Assembly: GCF_003182595.1 (NCBI RefSeq)
Contig: NZ_PDNZ01000004.1
Location: 124,001 to 188,000, forward strand
Reading direction: 5' to 3'
Length of the DNA: 64,000 nt
From: Prosthecochloris marina
GTDB taxonomy: Bacteria > Bacteroidota > Chlorobiia > Chlorobiales > Chlorobiaceae
Part shown: positions 36,049 to 44,247 of the stretch, piece after piece
Layout: every line of letters starts with the position of its first letter
How positions within the stretch are numbered: the first letter of the stretch is position 1
Program-made: the position numbers and the translations under genes
Notes under the pieces: model-generated
Database searches by the model: none
What the model was told of the DNA's origin: nothing
Seen by the model: only the letters and a program-made list of their open reading frames with translations

Positions 36049-36552
36049 TCAGCGCTCAAACGGAACGTTGGTAAGAACGGACAACTCGTCGAGCATTTTC
36101 TCGAAACCCGGCAGGTTTTTTGTAACGAAAACAGAATCCTTTGTTTGACCGGTCTCGGAAACCACAAAATATTTCGATGGGGGATTGAAGGTGACAGGTT
36201 CTTTATAGATCCTGACGATATCGCTTAGAGCAAAATTTTTATCAACACCTCTCCGATAGTTGTACGAAAGTGTATTCTCATCAAGCGTTATAACATCCCC
36301 TGCCTGTCCATGCTCGGCAATAAAACGTGTGTTGTACGCTTGAGGAATGGCGAATGAAACCGTTGTCAACAAAAGAAGAACCGTACTTTTCCACAAACAC
36401 CCCAGGTCGATACCATAACTGAACTTGCCGAACCTGAAAAAAACACCCCAGCCGACAGCAAGCAGCGAAAGCCCTAAAAGCCAGGTAAAAAAATAATAGC
36501 TGTCAAGCCACCACGTGGGGTAGGTTAATGGATATTGAAAAACCTGCTGCAT
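36049..36552 (-). CDS. Hypothetical membrane protein with PH-like tail
   Basis: 167 residues from the ATG at 36552; an open extension of 32 codons further upstream is AT-rich and unlikely to be coding. Two hydrophobic helices (around YYFFTWLLGLSLLAVGWGVF and STVLLLLTTVSFAIP) are followed by a soluble beta-rich part (DVITLDENTLSYNYRR, then DIVRIYKEPV) that resembles small PH-like domains of bacterial membrane proteins. No function assigned. Its stop is 28 bases from the coaX start. Confidence 0.65.
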   Translation of the reverse strand: MQQVFQYPLTYPTWWLDSYYFFTWLLGLSLLAVGWGVFFRFGKFSYGIDLGCLWKSTVLLLLTTVSFAIPQAYNTRFIAEHGQAGDVITLDENTLSYNYRRGVDKNFALSDIVRIYKEPVTFNPPSKYFVVSETGQTKDSVFVTKNLPGFEKMLDELSVLTNVPFER

Positions 36553-36666
36553 TATATTCTTTTTCTGAAACCTTTTATTAAAGCCATAAAAAATAAAGGT
36601 TTTTAACCTGTAGTTTACAATAAAACGATATTTCAGCAATTCTCTCAAACAAAAGCATGCACAACC

Positions 36667-37086
36667 ATGAAATCATTCCACAAAGAGCTCTGGATGAACG
36701 TACCTGACCGGATGGGATTCGTGAACATTACCCGGAACGTCGAGCAGGCGCTTTCTGAAAGTGGCATCAGTGAAGGTCTTTGTCTTGTCAACGCAATGCA
36801 TATTACCGCTTCGGTGTTCATCAACGATGACGAACCTGGGCTTCATAGTGACTACAAACGATGGCTCGAAGAACTGGCACCTCATGAACCGCTCAGTCTT
36901 TATCGGCATAACCTGACAGGCGAAGACAACGGTGACGCACATCATAAACGCCAGATCATGGGAAGAGAGGTTGTTGTCGCTGTAACCCGGGGAGAACTGC
37001 ATTTTGGCCCATGGGAGCAGATTTTTTATGGCGAGTTCGATGGAAGAAGAAGAAAAAGACTGCTGATTAAAATAATAGGGGAATGA
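36667..37086 (+). CDS. YjbQ/UPF0047 family protein
   Basis: 139 residues, the normal family length. [16 protein letters not shown] is followed by [17 protein letters not shown], then [20 protein letters not shown] sequence ([17 protein letters not shown]) and [13 protein letters not shown]. The conserved His/Asp/Glu set matches UPF0047, some members of which are reported to have weak thiamine-phosphate synthase activity. The physiological role is unclear. Divergent from the membrane-protein gene; ends facing glnN. Confidence 0.85.
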   Translation: MKSFHKELWMNVPDRMGFVNITRNVEQALSESGISEGLCLVNAMHITASVFINDDEPGLHSDYKRWLEELAPHEPLSLYRHNLTGEDNGDAHHKRQIMGREVVVAVTRGELHFGPWEQIFYGEFDGRRRKRLLIKIIGE

Positions 37087-37218
37087 GAATGGTCGGTTGA
37101 CAGCACGGCCAGTTAACAGAAAAGCTTTCTGGAAAACAAGGAGTCAAGCAAAAAAAGAGGCTCTCTCGAAAGAACTGCTTCACGACTATCGATCACCATG
37201 CATACGTTTCCGGTAGAG

Positions 37219-37293
37219 AGTCATGCCGCACTTGATGCGGCATCCATACTGACTTTCTTTGAAAGATGGATCCCCGGGTCAAGCCCGAGGATG
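37219..37293. repeat. Two adjacent palindromes, possible dispersed REP-like repeat
   Basis: ATGCCGCA-cttga-TGCGGCAT (37222-37242) and ATCCcCGGGtcaaGCCCGaGGAT (about 37269-37291) lie 26 bases apart between convergent genes. The second has the form GGATCCCCGGGTCAAGCCCG, a type of intergenic repeat seen scattered in many bacterial genomes. They could also act as transcription terminators for both flanking genes. Confidence 0.6.
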
Positions 37294-37338
37294 ACTATGT
37301 AAAAAAAATTGTATGACTAATGAGACAGCCCCGTTATT

Positions 37339-39543
37339 TTAGTGTTCGAAAAGCATTTCCGAGTAAGTCGGCAGCTCCCATTTATCCCTGTCCACCATAA
37401 ACTCGAGTTTGTCAGCAACTTCGCGGACTTTGTCCATAGCTGGCAAAACGACATCGGCAGAGTAATCCGCCATGTCGAATCCTTCTTCCAGAGTATCCAT
37501 CTTTTCGATGACCGCGTCAAGCTCGGCAGTCAAGTCGATAACTGCCCCAAGGCTTTCGGCGAGTTCCTTGAGATGACCGCCCTGGCTTTTAAGGGTTTTA
37601 CCCGATACCCCGACCCTCTCGGCAGCATCCACCAGTGCGTTGAAGGAAATGGCAATTTCTCCCTGATACTCCGAAACATTCGGAATAACGAAGGTCTTGA
37701 GCATCAGTTGCAAGGTTCTTGCCTCGATATCGATACCCTTGACGTAACGCTCGAGACGAGTGTTGAGCCTTGCGTCAAGTTCTTCCTGTGACAAAACGGA
37801 ATACTTGACAAACATCTCACGTGTATCGCTGTCACGCAGCACCCGCATAGCCTGCGGCGTGTTTTTAAGATTCGGAAGCGCTCTGTCAGCCGCAGCTTGC
37901 TGTAAGTTTTCACTGTAGTTATCGCCCTGGTAACGAACAGGTTTGGTTGCAGCGATCTCGGCACGAAGAACTTCCTGAATCGCCGCGTCCTTGTCAACTC
38001 CGGAATCGATCTTGCTTTGAATCTCATCTGCAAGCTCATCCATTGCTTCAGCCATAAGTGTGTTCAGCACCATGTTCGGCACCGAAATAGGCTGGGAAGA
38101 ACCTACCGCGCGGAACTCGAATTTGTTTCCGGTAAACGCGAACGGTGATGTACGGTTACGATCGGTATAATCCTTGTTCAGGACCGGCAGATGAGCAAGG
38201 CCGAGGTTAAGCACCTGTTTTTCGGTTGCGAAATCAACTTTGCCACTCTCGATAGCGTCAAGCACCTTTTCAAGCAGTTCACCGAGGAAAACCGTCACAA
38301 CAGCCGGTGGGGCTTCGTTTGCACCAAGACGGTGGTCATTGCCTATACTGGCAATTGAAGCTCTCAGAACACCTGCACGTTTGTAAACACCTTTCAGAAC
38401 GGCAACAAGGAACACAAGGAACTGTATATTCGATTCAGGAGTATCCCCGGGCTCGAGCAGGTTCATGCCTTCAGCTGTTCCGATCGACCAGTTGTTGTGT
38501 TTACCTGAACCGTTTATACCTGCAAAAGGCTTCTCATGCATGAGAAGTGCGAAACCTTTCCTTTCGGCAACTCTTCGCATCACTTCCATAACAAGCAGAT
38601 TATGATCCGCCGCAATGTTCGCACGCTCGAAAATCGGAGCGATTTCAAACTGATGCGGAGCGACTTCGTTATGACGGGTTTTTGCGGGAATACCCAATAG
38701 ATAGAGCTCTTCTTCAACCTCTTGCATGAACTCGAGAACCCTGTTTGGAATGGCACCGAAATAATGATCTTCAAGCTGCTGGCCTTTCGGAGGCATAGCA
38801 CCAAGAAGCGTGCGCCCGCTCATCACCAGATCGGGACGCATCGAGTAAAACTTGCGGTCAACAAGAAAGTACTCCTGCTCCGCCCCCGCATAGGTATTGA
38901 CACGGCTGATGCCGGCCACACCAAGAATACCGAGCAGTTTGATCGCTGATTTGCTGACGGCATCCATGGAACGAAGCAGTGGTGTTTTTTCATCGAGTGC
39001 TTCACCATGGTAGGAGATAAAGACCGTTGGAATACAGAGCGTCAGCCCTTTACCGCCTTTCATGAGAAAAGCCGGGCTTGTCGGATCCCAGGCTGTATAG
39101 CCGCGCGCCTCGAAAGTAGTTCTCATACCTCCTGAAGGAAAACTCGATGCATCGGGTTCGCCCTGAATGAGCTGTCCACCCGAAAAGCGCTCGATAGGAG
39201 TTCCATCCTTATCAAAAGTCAAAAACGCATCATGCTTCTCTGCTGTCGCACCTGTCATTGGCTGAAACCAATGGGTATAGTGGGTAGCCCCGCTTTCCAT
39301 AGCCCATTCTTTCATGCCGTGAGCAACAGCTCCGGCAATTTCCTCGGAAAGCTTATTACCGGTTTGTATGGTTTTCTGCAATGCTCGATAAACCTCTTTT
39401 GGAAGTTTTTTTCGCATCGCCTTGTGATCAAAAGTCAAAGCACCGAAATACGATGATACCGCATTTTTGTTATTGTTTTCCAACAGCTCCTCCTTTATGG
39501 TTTTTATGGTTTCTGTTTTACTTTCTTGATTTTTTTTCATCAA
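37339..39543 (-). CDS. glnN: Glutamine synthetase type III
   Basis: 734 residues, the length of GSIII and much longer than type I. It makes glutamine from glutamate, ammonia and ATP. SYFGALTFDHKAMR and HTYTHWFQPMTG-like sequence (THYTHWFQPMTG) at the N-terminus are specific to type III. The catalytic core has FDKDGTPIERFSGGQLIQGE, ARGYTAWDPTSP, EQEYFLVD, GINGSGKHNNWS and ANEAPPAVV. The start overlaps the end of an Lrp-type regulator gene by 26 bases, so both are probably cotranscribed and the regulator may sense nitrogen status. Confidence 0.95.
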   Translation of the reverse strand: MMKKNQESKTETIKTIKEELLENNNKNAVSSYFGALTFDHKAMRKKLPKEVYRALQKTIQTGNKLSEEIAGAVAHGMKEWAMESGATHYTHWFQPMTGATAEKHDAFLTFDKDGTPIERFSGGQLIQGEPDASSFPSGGMRTTFEARGYTAWDPTSPAFLMKGGKGLTLCIPTVFISYHGEALDEKTPLLRSMDAVSKSAIKLLGILGVAGISRVNTYAGAEQEYFLVDRKFYSMRPDLVMSGRTLLGAMPPKGQQLEDHYFGAIPNRVLEFMQEVEEELYLLGIPAKTRHNEVAPHQFEIAPIFERANIAADHNLLVMEVMRRVAERKGFALLMHEKPFAGINGSGKHNNWSIGTAEGMNLLEPGDTPESNIQFLVFLVAVLKGVYKRAGVLRASIASIGNDHRLGANEAPPAVVTVFLGELLEKVLDAIESGKVDFATEKQVLNLGLAHLPVLNKDYTDRNRTSPFAFTGNKFEFRAVGSSQPISVPNMVLNTLMAEAMDELADEIQSKIDSGVDKDAAIQEVLRAEIAATKPVRYQGDNYSENLQQAAADRALPNLKNTPQAMRVLRDSDTREMFVKYSVLSQEELDARLNTRLERYVKGIDIEARTLQLMLKTFVIPNVSEYQGEIAISFNALVDAAERVGVSGKTLKSQGGHLKELAESLGAVIDLTAELDAVIEKMDTLEEGFDMADYSADVVLPAMDKVREVADKLEFMVDRDKWELPTYSEMLFEH

Positions 39544-40042
39544 ATACAGCCAGAACCTGCCTATCCTGCAAGTTCCTGCGGACGATATCGGAACTGATCT
39601 TCGTATTTCTCTTTATCTGTGATAAAACAAAGCTTGTGTTGGTCCCGAGCACCCCGGGCCAGCTCTGCACCCTTGAAAGAAGTTGTTCAAGCGATTCGGT
39701 ATTATGTGTCATGACCCGCAAAATGTGCGAACCTTCTCCGGTTACGGCATAGCACTCCATAATCTCTTCCTCACGGAGCACATGTTCCATAAAGGACTTG
39801 TAATGCTTGGATGAATCAACTCTTGCCCAAACAAACGCCTGGATATCAAACCCCAAACGCCTCTCATCCACTTGGGTCGTAAACTTCTTGATAATTCCTT
39901 TTTTCTGAAGTTTATCGAGACGCTCGCTGACTGAAGGGATCGACAAACCAACAATTTCAGCCAATTCGCTCAGTCTTATACGACCATTATCACCGAGCGC
40001 TTCAACAATTTTCAAATCGATAAGATCAATGTGACCCGACAT
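39518..40042 (-). CDS. Lrp/AsnC family transcriptional regulator
   Basis: 174 residues. The N-terminal helix-turn-helix (LSELAEIVGLSIPSVSERLD, residues 23-42) is followed by a RAM ligand-binding domain (FVWARVDSSKHYKSFMEHVL, then CYAVTGEGSHILRVM). These proteins form octamers and respond to amino acids. The overlap with glnN suggests control of glutamine synthetase and of itself; the AT-rich upstream region could hold binding sites. The C-terminus after residue 150 (NTKISSDIVRRNL) is slightly longer than in Lrp. Confidence 0.93.
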   Translation of the reverse strand: MSGHIDLIDLKIVEALGDNGRIRLSELAEIVGLSIPSVSERLDKLQKKGIIKKFTTQVDERRLGFDIQAFVWARVDSSKHYKSFMEHVLREEEIMECYAVTGEGSHILRVMTHNTESLEQLLSRVQSWPGVLGTNTSFVLSQIKRNTKISSDIVRRNLQDRQVLAVFDEKKSRK

Positions 40043-40661
40043 AAACCTACAATTTTGTATTTGTTCACCACAACGTTACAAAAATAATAAGATTATTACA
40101 AACAATATCTAAAATTATCACTAACAAGTCGCGATGAACCTAAAAAAATAAGGACACAACTTTTCTGTCCCGCTGATTTGGATACTATTGCAAGATCTTA
40201 TATTTCTTTCTGGATTTCCAGAAAAATGCGTAACTATTTCCTTGCTTCACTCTTATAGATCTTTACCATAGCGGCACGCACTCGAAAATTTCAGGGGATT
40301 CGTACAATACCCCGAAAAAAACGTTCACTCATGATTGAACTTGAACCTGACGAAAAGCATAACGACCATGGCACATCCGCTCAAAACCGGGAAAGAAGTG
40401 ATATGGGAACTACGCGCCCTCCTGCGATTGATGATTTACGGTTTTTCGTAAAAGGCTCCCTCTCCCTTTTCGCAAAATTTGTCCATGACGTCGATTGGTT
40501 TTTGACGAAAATCAAATCCGGTGACAGATCCTGAAAAAGAATATGAACTTTGCCCCGACCAACCTCTATACTGAAAAACAAATTATCATTATATTCAGCT
40601 CATGAATTTTTGCCGCTCTTAATTTTTTGCTCGAGCGTATAACTTATAACTGCATCTAACA
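40043..40661. other. Divergent intergenic region between lrp-glnN and crtQ
   Basis: About 620 bases. The left part (40060-40130) is very AT-rich and could hold the lrp promoter and Lrp sites. A possible 67-codon gene lies at 40331-40534. No RNA gene or repeat was recognised. Confidence 0.45.
40331..40534 (+). CDS. Possible small protein upstream of crtQ
   Basis: 67 codons from ATG. The N-terminal half is polar, the second half (IDDLRFFVKGSLSLFAKFV, then DWFLTKIKSG) is amphipathic and looks like real protein. There is no clear ribosome-binding site and no recognised family. It precedes crtQ by 127 bases in the same direction. Weakly supported. Confidence 0.3.
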   Translation: MIELEPDEKHNDHGTSAQNRERSDMGTTRPPAIDDLRFFVKGSLSLFAKFVHDVDWFLTKIKSGDRS

Positions 40662-42023
40662 GTGAAAGTAGCAATTTTTGGAGCTGGCATTGCCGGCTTG
40701 AGTGCAGCCCTTGAACTGGTCGACCTCGGATATAACGTTGAAATCTATGAGAAACGAAAAATTCTCGGCGGCAAGGTTTCTGTTTGGAAAGATAACGACG
40801 GTGATTCGATCGAGTCGGGGCTGCACATAGTTTTCGGTGGTTATGAACAATTACAGACCTATCTTGATAGGGTTGGAGCCGGCGACAACTATCTTTGGAA
40901 AGAACACTCTCTCATCTATGCCGAGCCTGATGGAAAACAGTCGCTTTTCAAAAAAGCCAACCTGCCGAGTCCCTGGGCCGAGGTCGTTGGCGGCCTGCAG
41001 GCTGATTTTCTTACGATGTGGGACAAAGTTTCTCTAATCAAAGGCCTCTATCCCGCTCTCGCCGGAAATGAAGAATATTTTCGTAGCCAGGATCATATGA
41101 CGTATTCGGAATGGCACCGCTTAAGAGGCGCCTCCGAAAACTCCCTGCAAAAACTCTGGAGAGCAATTGCGCTTGCAATGAACTTTATAGAACCGAATGT
41201 CATCAGCGCGCGTCCGATGCTGACAATATTCAAGTATTTCGGTACAGATTACGCTGCGACAAAATTCGCTTTTTTCCGCGAAAACCCTGGGGACTCCATG
41301 ATCGAGCCCATGCGCCGGTATATCCAGAGTAAAGGGGGCAGAATCTTTATCGATGCCAAACTTTCCCATTTTGACCTCAACGAAAGCGGTTCCATTGAAC
41401 GGGCCGTCCTCAGCGATGGTCATCCGGTTGAAGCCGATGCCTATATCTCTGCTCTCCCGGTACACAATGTCAAAAAAATATTACCGAAACAGTGGTTGCA
41501 CCATAATTATTTCTCCGATCTTTATCAGTTTACAGGCAGCCCTGTAGCCAATTGTCAACTATGGTTCGACAAAAAAATAACCGATACCGATAACCTGATG
41601 TTTTCTCAGGGAACGATTTTCGCAACCTTTGCCGACGTATCCATCACCTGCCCGAATGATTTCCAGCAAGGTACTGGTACAGCAACAGGGGGCAGCGTCA
41701 TGAGTCTGGTGCTTGCACCGGCACATCATCTCATGGATATGCCAAACGAGGTCATTACAGAAATGATCATGAAAGACATCCACGATCGTTTCCCGAAGTC
41801 AAGGCATGCCAAATTGCTGAAATCAACGATAGTAAAAATACCCGAGTCAGTCTATCAAGCAGTTCCTGATGTGGACAAGTTCAGACCCGATCAAATCAGT
41901 CCGATCGACAATTTCTATCTTGCGGGAGACTATACTTATCAGCGATATCTCGCATCGATGGAAGGCGCTGCGCTCAGCGGTCGTCACGTTGCTGAAAAAC
42001 TGCATGTAAGAGTCGGGAAGTAA
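40662..42023 (+). CDS. crtQ: Zeta-carotene desaturase (plant/cyanobacterial type)
   Basis: 453 residues from a GTG at 40662. It is an FAD-dependent desaturase that converts zeta-carotene towards lycopene. The N-terminal dinucleotide fold reads VAIFGAGIAGLSAALEL, followed by YEKRKILGGKVSVW and ESGLHIVFGGYEQL, typical of the CrtP/CrtQ group rather than bacterial CrtI. The C-terminal FAD motif is FYLAGDYTYQRYLASMEGA. Green sulfur bacteria use the poly-cis CrtP/CrtQ/CrtH route, which fits the presence of crtB in this window. Confidence 0.9.
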   Translation: MKVAIFGAGIAGLSAALELVDLGYNVEIYEKRKILGGKVSVWKDNDGDSIESGLHIVFGGYEQLQTYLDRVGAGDNYLWKEHSLIYAEPDGKQSLFKKANLPSPWAEVVGGLQADFLTMWDKVSLIKGLYPALAGNEEYFRSQDHMTYSEWHRLRGASENSLQKLWRAIALAMNFIEPNVISARPMLTIFKYFGTDYAATKFAFFRENPGDSMIEPMRRYIQSKGGRIFIDAKLSHFDLNESGSIERAVLSDGHPVEADAYISALPVHNVKKILPKQWLHHNYFSDLYQFTGSPVANCQLWFDKKITDTDNLMFSQGTIFATFADVSITCPNDFQQGTGTATGGSVMSLVLAPAHHLMDMPNEVITEMIMKDIHDRFPKSRHAKLLKSTIVKIPESVYQAVPDVDKFRPDQISPIDNFYLAGDYTYQRYLASMEGAALSGRHVAEKLHVRVGK

Positions 42024-42125
42024 GCATCTGCAACCCCAAGAAAACCTGTTTTCACCGGCAAGTTCTGTTATTTTGAAAGGCGTCGCGTATCCTTGTAAAC
42101 TTTGCAGTGTCATATGTAACGGCTT

Positions 42126-42719
42126 ATGGACACTCCCCTGCTCATCGTTTTTACGAGAAACCCTGTAAAAGGGCGAGTCAAAAAACGCCTTGCCGCAGCG
42201 ACAAGTGACGACTTTGCATTGAAAGTTTACAACAAACTCCGGAGCATCACCCAAGAAGCATCATCAGCAAGCGGAGCCGACATTGCAGTCTACTACGATA
42301 ACCACTTGCCTGATGATGATATTTTCCAGGGAGCGAAAACCAAGACTTTTTTACAGGAGGGGAATGATCTCGGCACTCGCATGTTCAATGCCTTCAAGCA
42401 GGGTTTTTCAGAAAACTACCGTCGCATAGCACTGATAGGAACCGACTGTCCCGAACTTACAGGAACAATAATCAGAAGCGCTTTTGGCGCCCTGGAGCAA
42501 CACCATGCGGTACTTGGGCCGGCAAAGGACGGCGGTTACTATCTCATAGGGTTGCGTGCGCTCCTTTCTGAACTTTTTATCGGCAAGCAATGGAGCACCA
42601 GTACTGTCTGTCGGGAAGCGAAGAATGAACTCGATCGTCATGGCCTTGATTATGCTTTGCTACAAACCCTTTCCGATATAGATACCGTTGAAGACCTCGG
42701 AAATTTTACACTGGATTGA
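42126..42719 (+). CDS. DUF2064 / TIGR04282-type glycosyltransferase
   Basis: 197 residues. It starts MDTPLLIVFTRNPVKGRVKK and contains NDLGTRMFNAF, IGTDCPELTG and GPAKDGGYYLIGL, the signature of the family named for arsenosugar biosynthesis (TIGR04282). The stop (42717-42719) is two bases before the ATG of a TIGR04283-type GT2 gene; these two families are commonly paired. Family known, actual sugar product unproven. Confidence 0.85.
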   Translation: MDTPLLIVFTRNPVKGRVKKRLAAATSDDFALKVYNKLRSITQEASSASGADIAVYYDNHLPDDDIFQGAKTKTFLQEGNDLGTRMFNAFKQGFSENYRRIALIGTDCPELTGTIIRSAFGALEQHHAVLGPAKDGGYYLIGLRALLSELFIGKQWSTSTVCREAKNELDRHGLDYALLQTLSDIDTVEDLGNFTLD

Positions 42720-42721
42720 TC

Positions 42722-43405
42722 ATGGACATAAGCATTATCATTCCAACGTATAATGAGGCCGAAACCATTGCCGGAACACTTTCCAACATCTGTAACGCCA
42801 ATGGTGCAGGAAACAATATCGAAGTCATTGTCAGTGATGCCGGCGATGACAACACGATCCGCATTGCCGGCAAATTCCCCGTCAGAACCTGCCGCTCGCC
42901 AAAAGGCCGCTCGATACAGATGAACCGGGGAGCACAAATCGCAACAGGTCAAATACTATACTTCCTTCACGCCGACACTGTACCGCCTCCCGGGTTTGCA
43001 GACAGCATTGTAAGCGCTGTAGAACAGGGTAAATCTGCCGGTTGTTTCCAATTGTGCTTCGACGATCCTCACTGGCTTATGCAAACCTATGGATGGTTTA
43101 CACGGCTTCCCCTGATGGTCTGCAGGGGTGGCGACCAGTCTCTTTTCATCACTCGTGATCTTTTCAGCCGGATCGGCGGTTTCAATGAAAAAATGCGTAT
43201 AATGGAGGATATCGAGATAATTGAACGCATCAACAGACACACTGTATTTACCATACTTGATGATGCTGTAATCACATCCGCAAGAAAATATGCTGTAAAC
43301 GGCAGAATCAGGTTACAGGTGATTTTCGGGACGATCCATCTGCTCTATGCACTGGGATTCGATTTAGACCTTTTAACAAACTTCTATTCTCGAAACATCT
43401 CCTGA
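42722..43405 (+). CDS. Family-2 glycosyltransferase, TIGR04283 type
   Basis: 227 residues from the ATG at 42722; a TTG two codons earlier is possible. GT-A fold motifs are ISIIIPTYNEAETI (nucleotide binding), VIVSDAGDD, YFLHADTVPPPG (DxD-like HAD) and GGDQSLFITRDLF. GRSIQMNRGAQIATG near residue 62 is typical of the TIGR04283 arsenosugar-associated group. It forms a tight pair with the preceding gene. No arsM-type methyltransferase lies beside it. Confidence 0.87.
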   Translation: MDISIIIPTYNEAETIAGTLSNICNANGAGNNIEVIVSDAGDDNTIRIAGKFPVRTCRSPKGRSIQMNRGAQIATGQILYFLHADTVPPPGFADSIVSAVEQGKSAGCFQLCFDDPHWLMQTYGWFTRLPLMVCRGGDQSLFITRDLFSRIGGFNEKMRIMEDIEIIERINRHTVFTILDDAVITSARKYAVNGRIRLQVIFGTIHLLYALGFDLDLLTNFYSRNIS

Positions 43406-43557
43406 AACCACCTTATCCAGCAAAGCAAAAGAGCAGTATAAACTTTATAGCCCATCTTTTAAGGTGGTATATGTTATATTGGCTAATAATAGCATGTTCG
43501 CAAGCAATGAAATAAAGCAACATTACCCGCAGTCACTGATCAAATCTGAACCTAACC

Positions 43558-44193
43558 ATGACCCAAGAGAAAAAAGAACAACAAGCGATTCAAAACGCAA
43601 CATCACAAGATGATATTGCCGGCAGTAATGAAGCCAGTATCCCTCTGCTTATGGAAAACATTGGCATACTTCTCGATTCTGCATTCAGCTCAATGGCAGA
43701 AATGGTTGACTCAGTAAATTCACTGACCGGACAGATCACAGACAATGTTAACATTACAGTAAATTCCGAATCTGTTCAGGATGTTCTTGAGGGCTTGAGT
43801 TCTGCTTCGCAATCACTGATTTCAGGTGTCAATTCTACAATCAAGGGAGTCAATACAGCACTTGAATCCAAGGAGCTAAAGGAAACCTTTGACAGCTTGG
43901 GACAGTTATGGAATACAGTAACTGGAAGTTTTGGTTCAGTGATACAGGCTGCGCCCGTGCAGGAAATCATAGAAAATGTCAGTGCCGGAATCGGTCAGGT
44001 TACAGGAAACGTTGGTGGAATGGTATTTCAACAGGAGGCGGACACAAAACATCCCAAGGCTGTTGAAATACCGTTCACTCAAAAGGACCCCTGCTGCGGA
44101 CATGAGAGTAAAAAAACCACGATTGATACGGAAAAGAACCATACAAGTCAGCCTCTGCAGAAAAATGTAAAGAAACACAGAAGAAAAAATTGA
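43558..44193 (+). CDS. Possible CsmH-like chlorosome envelope protein
   Basis: 211 residues. Residues 25-160 are long weakly hydrophobic, Ser/Val/Asn-rich helical stretches (ENIGILLDSAFSSMAEMVDS, then SLISGVNSTIKGVNTALES, then SAGIGQVTGNVGGMV) with at least two related segments. The stretch ETFDSLGQLWNTVTGS recalls ETVGKLGQMQ of the CsmB/CsmF-like gene at 12671. The tail is basic and contains CCGH. From memory, csmH lies a few genes after crtQ in Chlorobaculum tepidum, and the size agrees (about 22 kDa). The match is tentative. The next gene, a sigma-54 activator, follows after 54 bases. Confidence 0.45.
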   Translation: MTQEKKEQQAIQNATSQDDIAGSNEASIPLLMENIGILLDSAFSSMAEMVDSVNSLTGQITDNVNITVNSESVQDVLEGLSSASQSLISGVNSTIKGVNTALESKELKETFDSLGQLWNTVTGSFGSVIQAAPVQEIIENVSAGIGQVTGNVGGMVFQQEADTKHPKAVEIPFTQKDPCCGHESKKTTIDTEKNHTSQPLQKNVKKHRRKN

Positions 44194-44247
44194 CAGGGCC
44201 AAACCGGAATTCATTTCTCTACCCTAAAGAGTTATCAGTTTCCCCAT

